Origin: Ruminococcus sp. | GTDB lineage: Bacteria; Bacillota_A; Clostridia; Oscillospirales; Ruminococcaceae | Assembly: GCA_017418765.1 (NCBI GenBank) | Contig: JAFOMV010000232.1 | Location: 1-6,299, forward strand | Length of the DNA stretch: 6,299 nucleotides | Reading direction: 5' to 3' | Shown: in pieces, positions 1 through 5,372 of the stretch | Layout of the letters: the number at the start of each line of letters is the position of its first letter | Position numbering within the stretch: position 1 is the stretch's first letter | Program-made: the position numbers and the translations under genes | The notes under the pieces: model-generated | The model's input: the letters and a program-made list of their open reading frames with translations, nothing else | Databases searched by the model: none | Told to the model about the DNA's origin: nothing

Positions 1-966
1 AACATGGTCTCCGACGATTATAGGTGACGGACGGTCATAGAGGGGGTGTTTTGTCTTCATGCCCTCCAGCTCAGCGCCTGTGAAGATATGCTCTGTGGTA
101 TACTCAGTGATACCGGCAGTCTCCATAGTGGTCTTTACAAGCTCCTCAGCCATTACGTAGTACTCATCGCCTGCGTGAACGAGGGTATAGTTATACTCAG
201 GACCAAGGCAGATAGCAAGGTTGCCGGGGATGGTCCATGTAGTAGTTGTCCAGATAACGAAGTATACCTTTGAAAGATCAAGACCGAGAGAAGTGAACAT
301 ACCCTTATCATCGGTAACATTGAACTTTACATAGATGGAGTAGCATGGATCATTTGAATACTCGATCTCAGCCTCAGCGAGAGCAGTATTGCAGGAAGGG
401 CACCAGTAAACAGGCTTCAGACCCTTGTACATATAGCCCTTCTTAGCCATTGCTCCGAATACTTCTACCTGCTTTGCCTCATACTCAGGACGGAGTGTAA
501 GGTAGGGGTAGTTATAATCTCCCAGTGAGCCCAGTCTTTTGAAGCCCTTCATCTGGTTCTCGACCTGTGTCATAGCGTATTCACGGCAGTGCTTTCTAAG
601 CTCTGTCGGAGGTATAGCACCGTCCTTTACGCCGATAGCCTTCATAGCTTTAAGCTCGATAGGAAGTCCGTGAGTGTCCCAGCCCGGAACGTATGGGGCA
701 CAGAATCCGCTCATATTCTTGTATTTTACAATGAAATCCTTAAGGCTCTTGTTGAGAGCATGACCAAGGTGGATATCACCGTTAGCATAGGGAGGGCCGT
801 CATGAAGAACATATGAGGGCTTACCCTTATTCTTGTCGATCATCTTGTAATAGAGTCTTTCGCTCTCCCATTTTTCAAGAGTTTCGGGTTCTCTCTTAGG
901 CAGATTACCTCTCATGGGGAAATCTGTTTTCGGTAAATTCAATGTACTATTATAATCCTGTGCCAT
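1..966 (-). CDS. ileS: Isoleucyl-tRNA synthetase, N-terminal 322 residues (3' end beyond window)
   Basis: Class I aminoacyl-tRNA synthetase that charges tRNA-Ile with isoleucine in the cytoplasm and hydrolyses mischarged valine. The visible part covers the N-terminus, the first half of the Rossmann catalytic domain and the start of the CP1 editing insertion. The HIGH signature is seen as PYANGDIHLGHA at residues 59-70 (HLGH 66-69), followed by GWDTHGLP at 95-102. A CWCP-like zinc-ribbon segment (WCPSC, 188-192) and the Thr-rich editing motif WTTTTWTIPGN (239-249) follow; many relatives have Pro at the fourth Thr. The frame stays open to base 1, so roughly two thirds of the protein, including KMSKS, lies outside. 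The ATG at 966 is preceded by AGGTGA; an in-frame GTG at 972 is the only other choice, because a TAA lies in frame at 984-982. Its position after divIVA matches the usual Gram-positive order. Identity is very secure; the exact start is less so. Confidence 0.97.
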   Translation of the reverse strand, partial: MAQDYNSTLNLPKTDFPMRGNLPKREPETLEKWESERLYYKMIDKNKGKPSYVLHDGPPYANGDIHLGHALNKSLKDFIVKYKNMSGFCAPYVPGWDTHGLPIELKAMKAIGVKDGAIPPTELRKHCREYAMTQVENQMKGFKRLGSLGDYNYPYLTLRPEYEAKQVEVFGAMAKKGYMYKGLKPVYWCPSCNTALAEAEIEYSNDPCYSIYVKFNVTDDKGMFTSLGLDLSKVYFVIWTTTTWTIPGNLAICLGPEYNYTLVHAGDEYYVMAEELVKTTMETAGITEYTTEHIFTGAELEGMKTKHPLYDRPSPIIVGDHV

Positions 967-974
967 TTTCACCT

Positions 975-1008
975 GATCCCCTTAAAAAATGCAGGGGATC
1001 CTCCTTTC
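975..1008 (-). promoter_or_regulatory. ileS leader hairpin lying between a strong Shine-Dalgarno and the start codon
   Basis: In the 55-nt divIVA-ileS gap the minus strand carries GAAAGGAG (1008-1001; AAAGGAGG is 1007-1000), then a perfect 8-bp inverted repeat, GATCCCCT (1000-993) and AGGGGATC (982-975), with a 10-nt loop. AGGTGAAAATG with the ileS start follows at once. The strong ribosome-binding site is too far from the ATG when the RNA is linear (about 34 nt), but folding the hairpin would bring it to about 9 nt. No T-run follows either arm on either strand, so it does not look like an intrinsic terminator. The pairing is seen directly; the role is inference. Confidence 0.6.
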
Positions 1009-1021
1009 AAGCTATTTATAA

Positions 1022-1663
1022 TTATTCAGTTACAGCAGCCTCTGTATCTTCAGCAGTTTCAGCTGCATCTGTATTCTCAGCTGCTTCTTCAGCAGCAGTT
1101 TCCTCAGCTGTAAGTTCTTCACCTGTAACTACAGCAGCGATCTCATCAGCTGTTTCGGCAGCAGCCTCAGTAACATCCTCATCAACAGTTTCAGGCATTG
1201 ATGAGATGAGTTCAAGATGGCTCTTATACATATCGAAAAGGCTCTTTTTGAAATCAGCTACCTGACGCTGAGCTTCGATGAGTGCTTCCTTTTCTCTTGC
1301 GATCTCAGCACGATTCTGTTCCATTTTCAGATCGTGCTGGCGAACAGCTTCGTCTTCGAGAGCAGCAGCCTTTTCCTGAGCCTCAGCCATGATCTGATCA
1401 GCCTTTTCCTGAGCATCAGCGATAACGAGGTGTCCCTGCTTCTGAGCACCGAGCAAAGCGTCCTTGAGAGCATCCTCATCACGCATATACTCTCTTACCT
1501 TGTCAGCAAGCACCTGTATCTTATTGTTAGCCTCTGCACGCTCACGCTCCATTTCATCGAGCTCTGCTTCGAGCTGTGCAAAGAATTCATCGATCTCCTC
1601 CTGCTTATAACCGAAAGCAGCCTTCTCAAATCTTTTATTTCTTACGTCTTTTGAAGTAATCAT
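1022..1663 (-). CDS. divIVA: DivIVA-family polar/septal scaffold protein with acidic tail
   Basis: Cytoplasmic coiled-coil protein that binds negatively curved membrane at septa and poles and recruits division or cell-wall partners. At 213 aa it opens with the family's N-terminal lipid-binding motif (residues 5-31: KDVRNKRF, then FGYKQEEIDEFF), followed by an almost unbroken charged coiled coil from about 30 to 150. The last 57 residues (about 157-213) are a low-complexity Ala/Glu/Thr/Asp tail with no Lys, Arg or His and about 21 acidic residues, probably disordered. The ATG at 1663 has GAGGTG just upstream, overlapping the ylmH stop codon, so translation is probably coupled. Its place between ylmH and ileS is the standard one. 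A relative such as GpsB is less likely given length and context. The family call is strong; the partner recruited by the tail is unknown. Confidence 0.95.
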   Translation of the reverse strand: MITSKDVRNKRFEKAAFGYKQEEIDEFFAQLEAELDEMERERAEANNKIQVLADKVREYMRDEDALKDALLGAQKQGHLVIADAQEKADQIMAEAQEKAAALEDEAVRQHDLKMEQNRAEIAREKEALIEAQRQVADFKKSLFDMYKSHLELISSMPETVDEDVTEAAAETADEIAAVVTGEELTAEETAAEEAAENTDAAETAEDTEAAVTE

Positions 1664-1676
1664 AGCTATTTCACCT

Positions 1677-2435
1677 CTATATATATTTCAGCACTTCAAC
1701 GTGGATACGTCCTTTTCCCGAAACACCTCTGACAGCGGATAGTATGTATCTGCCGCTGCCTCTGACAGATATCACATCGCCCTCATTCAGTTCATGAGAG
1801 ACAGATGAGGCGGTAAAATGGTTCACATCCACTTTTTCTGAACGGATAAGTCCTGCCGCATTATCACGGCTGACATGGGCAGCCAGACTAACAAGGCAGT
1901 CCAGCCTTAGTGAAGCGACCGTACCAATGATTTTCTTATACTCCTGCTTTACCTCCAGCTCAAATGGGCGGTCACTGCTGACTTTCACGCCGACTCTGCC
2001 TATCTTTGAAACAGAAGACATCACCAGCTTTGCAGCGACCTCTGTAAAGAATGCCTGTGCTTCACCCTCACCGGCAACTATGTCGCCGATAACTTCACGC
2101 TTCAGCTGCATTCCCATGAAAGTGCCCAGGAAGTCTCTGTGTGTAAGCCTGTCCTCTTTACGATAAGTAAATGTAAGACAGGCAAAAGGATATTCTTCCA
2201 GTATGCTTTCATCATAATAATCGGGATACACAGCCAGCATCCTGCGTCTTGCATCGGGGAAGCCACCCCAAAGCCTGTACATCAGCTCTCCCGTATTTTT
2301 CCTGCACCATGCTTCAGCTTCGGCGCACTGCCTTTCATCAAGAAATGATGAGAAAACGCAGTATCCTTGCCTTCTGCTTTGTTCGGTGAGGTCTGAAAGC
2401 CTTGCAGCAAAGAGTTTATCAGATCGGTCGTTCAT
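1677..2435 (-). CDS. ylmH: YlmH-family S4-domain RNA-binding protein
   Basis: A 252-aa protein of the YlmH family. Residues 98-119 carry the family hallmark, beginning THRDFLGTFMG and continuing KREVIGDI. The C-terminal S4 RNA-binding domain spans about 176-235: LRLDCLVSLAAHVSR, then LIRSEKVDVNH, then LNEGDVISVRGSGRY, the usual S4 order of helix, turn and basic strand. YlmH of Bacillus subtilis has been linked to ribosome-associated quality control, binding stalled 50S-peptidyl-tRNA; that role is knowledge of the family and is not visible here. The ATG shares its A with the sepF stop codon (TGATG), and no clear ribosome-binding site precedes it, so translation probably depends on ribosomes finishing sepF. 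In Bacillus a ylmG gene separates sepF and ylmH; it is missing here. Length is normal (about 255 aa). Confidence 0.93.
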   Translation of the reverse strand: MNDRSDKLFAARLSDLTEQSRRQGYCVFSSFLDERQCAEAEAWCRKNTGELMYRLWGGFPDARRRMLAVYPDYYDESILEEYPFACLTFTYRKEDRLTHRDFLGTFMGMQLKREVIGDIVAGEGEAQAFFTEVAAKLVMSSVSKIGRVGVKVSSDRPFELEVKQEYKKIIGTVASLRLDCLVSLAAHVSRDNAAGLIRSEKVDVNHFTASSVSHELNEGDVISVRGSGRYILSAVRGVSGKGRIHVEVLKYI

Positions 2436-2929
2436 CAGATGAATACGCCGTTATTTTCCAGCTCGCCTACGAGGTCTTCACCGATGAAGCCAACATTGTA
2501 AGGAGTGATTATATAAGTGAGGTTTGCAACAGGCTTGAGGCTGCCGCCGTTAGCATATGCAACACCTACAAGGAAGTCTATTATTCTTCTCTTATTCTCA
2601 GGAGATGCTGTCTCAAGGTTGAGTACAACTGTCTTCTTAGCGATAAGGTGATCAGCGATCTGCTTAGCATCTGTGAAAGCAGAAGGCTTAACGAGAACTA
2701 CCTGAAGCTGTGCTGTAGTCTGAACGTTTACTACCTTGCTGTTTCTTCTGCCTGTAGGAGCGCCGCCTGCAGGAGCTGCTGCTTCCTGAGCTGCTGAAAC
2801 AGCTTCTTCACGTTCGATAGACTTAGGGGCACGTTCTTCACGCTCTGCACGTACAGGAGCGTCCATCTGCTCGAAATCATCTTCCTCTGCAGCAAAGAAA
2901 AAATCCTTGATACCGTCAAAAAGTTTCAT
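2435..2929 (-). CDS. sepF: Cell division protein SepF (FtsZ membrane anchor)
   Basis: SepF anchors and bundles FtsZ filaments at the division site, alongside or in place of FtsA. The 164-aa protein has the three expected parts: an N-terminal amphipathic membrane-targeting helix (residues 1-14, MKLFDGIKDFFFAA), a charged then Ala/Pro/Gly-rich linker (about 15-63), and the folded core (about 66-150). The core shows VVLVKPSAFTDAKQIADHL, then VVLNLE (101-106), RRIIDFLVG (114-122), YANGG and ITPYNV (141-146), all typical of the family. The last 15 residues are an acidic tail. The ATG at 2929 has GGAG (2940-2937) with a 7-nt spacer. That ribosome-binding site belongs to a set of inverted repeats in the leader, suggesting translational control. 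The gene shares one base with ylmH downstream and follows yggS after a 102-nt gap. Confidence 0.97.
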   Translation of the reverse strand: MKLFDGIKDFFFAAEEDDFEQMDAPVRAEREERAPKSIEREEAVSAAQEAAAPAGGAPTGRRNSKVVNVQTTAQLQVVLVKPSAFTDAKQIADHLIAKKTVVLNLETASPENKRRIIDFLVGVAYANGGSLKPVANLTYIITPYNVGFIGEDLVGELENNGVFI

Positions 2930-3021
2930 AATAATACTCCATTCTCCGCATTGTTATAATAATGATTGATCATTGCACGGAATAAATGCGGAGTATTCCG
3001 TGAATTTTCAGCATTCCGCTG
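2929..3021 (-). promoter_or_regulatory. sepF leader with nested, mutually competing inverted repeats
   Basis: Reading the minus strand: a small hairpin CAGC/GCTG (3021-3009); a perfect 9-bp hairpin CACGGAATA (3002-2994) with TATTCCGTG (2984-2976), loop CTCCGCATT (2993-2985); a short dyad AATGAT/ATCATT (2974-2961); then AATGCGGAG (2952-2944), exact complement of the 9-nt loop; then GGAGTATT (2940-2933), exact complement of AATACTCC (2997-2990) in the hairpin's arm and loop. GGAG (2940-2937) is the sepF ribosome-binding site. The hairpin plus loop pairing leaves that site free, while the last pairing hides it; the two cannot coexist. The complementarities are seen directly. A switch, pseudoknot or DNA operator is inference, and no known riboswitch class was recognised. 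Confidence 0.55.
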
Positions 3022-3031
3022 GTATTGAACT

Positions 3032-3754
3032 TCATTTGCTGTAATTTCTCGCACCGAACAGGCCTGAACCTATCCTTACGAGGGTTGAGCCGTATTTCAC
3101 GGCATCGATATAGTCATGGGTCATGCCCATAGAAAGTATATCCATTGAGATATTCTCACGCTTTTCGTCTTTGAGCTTATTGAACAGCTCACCCATTCTT
3201 CCGAGGAAGATATCGCTGTCAACAGGGGGAGGTATAGTCATAAGCCCCCTGACCTTTATATTCTCCATAGACGCAGCGGCTTCAAGCAGCTCGTCCAGTT
3301 CGTCAGGAGCTATGCCGCTTTTTGATCCCTCTCCGCCTATATTGACTTCACAAAGGATGTCCATGACCTTGTTGTTTGCCTTTGCAAGGCGGTCAATCTC
3401 ATGAGCAAGCCTGATGCTGTCCACAGATTGTATCATGTCCATCTCGTTGATGATGTATTTTACTTTATTGGTCTGCAAATGGCCGATAAAGTGGATCTTC
3501 GGCTTTGTTCCGCTTTTGGTCTTATCTGAGTAAAGATCTTTTTTGGAAAGAAATTCCTGAACTCTGTTCTCGCCCATAAGGTCCATTCCCCAGTCAAATA
3601 TCCAGTTTACGACCTCCGCAGGAACTGTCTTCGTTACAGCCATTATATCGACTTTACTGCCGTCGCTGCGGTATTTATCGCAAGCCTCATTGATGTTCTG
3701 AGTTATGGTACTGAAGTTATTTTTTACAGTATCATAGCTGTAATTATTTTCCAA
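3032..3754 (-). CDS. yggS: YggS/YlmE-family pyridoxal-phosphate homeostasis protein
   Basis: Single-domain, alanine-racemase-fold (type III) PLP-binding protein of the PLPBP family. It binds pyridoxal 5'-phosphate without known catalysis and helps balance cytosolic PLP and amino-acid pools. Family marks in order, numbering from the TTG at 3754: the PLP-lysine strand IMAVTKT (Lys about 42), MGENRVQE, HFIGHLQTNKVKYI, IQSVDS, LCEVNIGGEGSKSG, RGLMTIPP, and the C-terminal phosphate-binding stretch LSMGMTHDYIDAVKYGST followed by LVRIGSGLFGARNY. The length of 240 aa is typical. I chose TTG 3754 because AAGGTG (3769-3764) lies 9 nt upstream; a TTG at 3772 would add six residues but lacks a visible ribosome-binding site. 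Either start overlaps the upstream adaptor gene (by 11 or 29 nt), indicating coupled translation. The yggS-sepF pairing is the usual Gram-positive arrangement. Confidence 0.95.
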   Translation of the reverse strand: MENNYSYDTVKNNFSTITQNINEACDKYRSDGSKVDIMAVTKTVPAEVVNWIFDWGMDLMGENRVQEFLSKKDLYSDKTKSGTKPKIHFIGHLQTNKVKYIINEMDMIQSVDSIRLAHEIDRLAKANNKVMDILCEVNIGGEGSKSGIAPDELDELLEAAASMENIKVRGLMTIPPPVDSDIFLGRMGELFNKLKDEKRENISMDILSMGMTHDYIDAVKYGSTLVRIGSGLFGARNYSK

Positions 3755-5009
3755 GCTGATCAACACCTTCAATTATAATATCGTCATAAAGGGAAAGGTA
3801 ATCACTGTCCCCTGTATGTTCAGCGGAGAGCACGTAATCGCTTCCTTCGTAAATAACGTCGATCTTCTTGAAGTCCACCTGTTCGCCTTTGAGTATGTAA
3901 ACGCCCTTGGTATTCACGATACCCTCTGATTTATTGCCTTTCTCGTCGTATAATTCTTCGTCGAGATCAACAAAACGAATGGCTTCACGCGGCACTTTAA
4001 GTCCCGAATACTCGCCTTTTATAAGCTCCACTAATTCGCAGCGGTGCTGGACCATATCATAGTTGAACCTGCTGCATGACAAAACGATAATGCTTTTTGC
4101 AGGATCGCCTTCATCACGTATATCGTGTATCTCAGCATTGCAGGTATCAGCTGATGGGCCGAATCTTAGCTTAACAATGTCACCGATCGCATACATTTTC
4201 TTTGAATTATCCGCTATTACCGCAAGATACCACGTATAGCCGTCAACAAGCTTTCCGACTATATTGCTGTCAGTCAGCTTTTTATCAGCGGCATTTTCGA
4301 TATCAGCGACAGTCAGGGTCCCCAGACTTTCCTCAGTGAACTTGTCCTCATATCCGTCGCAATAGCTGACAAAATAAGCTGAACGAGGCGAATATATCGT
4401 TTCTGAGGGAGCTACGGAGGACTGCTTCAGCGAACTGATGCTTTCATTTATATCAGACACCTGCTGTGAAAAATCCGCAACTTCATTTGTGATTATCTGA
4501 TATGTACTGAGATGTATGAGAAGATCATCCATAGCTGACTGCATGGCGTTATAATCCTTCATATCTCTCGAATACATAAGGCTGCGGTAATTTTCTTTTA
4601 TGCCCTCTGAAAGAGTGGAGGGCTGTGCAGATTCAAGCGTACCGGGATTCTGTATCATTTCAAGTATATCCAGTTCACGTGTAAGTTTATCTATCTCACG
4701 GTTTATGCTGACCTGTTCATCATTCGGATAGACCTGAGCAATGATACCTCCGCTGCTGAGCTTGCCGCCGTCTGAAACGTTATAGCTCAGTATCCCGTTT
4801 CCGCTGTATGTAACAGGCTCCTCTTTTCTTATGAAAACACCTTTATACTCACTGGAAGCAGTGGCATCTGCCATAAGAGCAGATACTGTATCTCTCTCCC
4901 TGTTGCGGAAATGCAGGACAATACTGACAAATATGATAAGAAGCAGGATCAGGACGATATTACGCAGCGTTTTTACAAAAAAGCTGCCTTCTGATCTATA
5001 GACCCGCAT
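3744..5009 (-). CDS. HlyD/YknX-like membrane-anchored adaptor protein of unknown partner
   Basis: A 421-aa protein with a basic N-terminus, one transmembrane helix (about residues 17-34, very Ile/Leu/Val rich) and a large part that should face outside. The layout fits periplasmic-adaptor/membrane-fusion proteins: a first half barrel-sandwich segment (about 56-95: GVFIRKEEPVTYSGNGI, then VSDGGKLSSGGIIAQVY), a helical hairpin of roughly 100 residues (100-197), a second sandwich half and beta-barrel (about 203-330, including WYLAVIAD and YAIGDIVKLRFG), then a membrane-proximal domain with GLKVPREAI (336-344) and GVYILKGEQV. In this family such proteins normally work with an ABC transporter, yet no ATPase or permease is present here. 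ATG 5009 has AAGGTGAT upstream, 13 nt after the hfq stop. It overlaps yggS. Position suggests an envelope or division-related job. The fold call is fairly good; substrate and partner are unknown. Confidence 0.75.
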   Translation of the reverse strand: MRVYRSEGSFFVKTLRNIVLILLLIIFVSIVLHFRNRERDTVSALMADATASSEYKGVFIRKEEPVTYSGNGILSYNVSDGGKLSSGGIIAQVYPNDEQVSINREIDKLTRELDILEMIQNPGTLESAQPSTLSEGIKENYRSLMYSRDMKDYNAMQSAMDDLLIHLSTYQIITNEVADFSQQVSDINESISSLKQSSVAPSETIYSPRSAYFVSYCDGYEDKFTEESLGTLTVADIENAADKKLTDSNIVGKLVDGYTWYLAVIADNSKKMYAIGDIVKLRFGPSADTCNAEIHDIRDEGDPAKSIIVLSCSRFNYDMVQHRCELVELIKGEYSGLKVPREAIRFVDLDEELYDEKGNKSEGIVNTKGVYILKGEQVDFKKIDVIYEGSDYVLSAEHTGDSDYLSLYDDIIIEGVDQLGK

Positions 5010-5022
5010 TCAGATCACCTTT

Positions 5023-5262
5023 TCAGTCGTTTTTCTCAGAAGCATCCAGTATAGAAACAGCCCTTGCAGGTACGATAGTAGAAATAGCATGCTTGTAAAC
5101 AAGCTGCTGCTTTCCGTCGCAGTCAAAGATAGCGACATAGCTGTCGAAGCCCTTTACCATTCCCTTGAACTGGAAGCCGTTGGTAAGGATTATAGTTACC
5201 ATTATCTTGTCTTTTCTGCACTGATTAAGGAACACATCCTGCAGATTGATAGTTTTGTTCAT
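5023..5262 (-). CDS. hfq: RNA chaperone Hfq
   Basis: Sm-like protein forming hexameric rings that bind U-rich and A-rich RNA and can pair small RNAs with mRNAs. The 79-aa chain has the Sm1 part ([19 protein letters not shown], then [17 protein letters not shown]) and the Sm2 signature [12 protein letters not shown], with the YKHA residues that line the proximal RNA pocket. The tail after the Sm fold is only about ten residues, as in Gram-positive Hfq. I start at ATG 5262, because AAAGGAG lies 7 nt before it; the ATG at 5268 is one base from that site and would add only Met-Cys. An extended -10 promoter candidate lies at the miaA stop codon. The miaA-hfq order is conserved in many bacteria, but downstream hfq leads into an adaptor and the division genes. 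Confidence 0.96.
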   Translation of the reverse strand: MNKTINLQDVFLNQCRKDKIMVTIILTNGFQFKGMVKGFDSYVAIFDCDGKQQLVYKHAISTIVPARAVSILDASEKND

Positions 5263-5363
5263 ACACATACTCCTTTTTCTAAATAATTTAAGCGTGTAAG
5301 ACCATATTATCAGCGCACCTTAAAAACGCCGACAGCACTTTTAGATGGAAATACACACAATAC

Positions 5364-5372
5364 ATTATATCA
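5364..5372 (-). promoter_or_regulatory. Candidate extended -10 promoter for hfq, overlapping the miaA stop codon
   Basis: The minus strand reads TGATATAAT at 5372-5364: a consensus TATAAT (5369-5364) directly preceded by TGn, where TGA is the miaA stop. The best -35 match 17 bp upstream, TAGCAA, agrees with TTGACA at only three of six positions, which an extended -10 can tolerate. Transcription would begin near 5357, giving a leader of about 95 nt before the hfq start. Seen as a sequence match only; A+T-rich DNA makes chance matches possible. Confidence 0.45.

Noticed and set aside
46..816. Short plus-strand frames opposite ileS
   Set aside because: They lie wholly inside a strongly conserved coding gene on the other strand and have no family resemblance.
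975..1000. The divIVA-ileS inverted repeat as an intrinsic terminator
   Set aside because: Neither strand has a T-run after the stem, and on the minus strand the ileS start follows directly.
967..1021. T-box riboswitch ahead of ileS
   Set aside because: The gap to divIVA is only 55 nt, far too short for a T-box leader, and no T-box motif or terminator is seen.
942..1654. Two overlapping plus-strand open frames (942-1265, Ser/Ala rich, and 1217-1654) opposite divIVA
   Set aside because: Their composition is the mirror of the divIVA coiled coil and Ala/Glu tail; they lack ribosome-binding sites and recognisable domains.
2731..2919. Second minus-strand frame inside sepF
   Set aside because: Out-of-frame shadow of the sepF linker, with no ribosome-binding site or recognisable domain.
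2953..2961. Promoter for sepF at TATTAT/TATAAC (2961-2953)
   Set aside because: No credible -35 element at 16-18 bp and no extended -10; kept only as a rival explanation for the inverted repeats.
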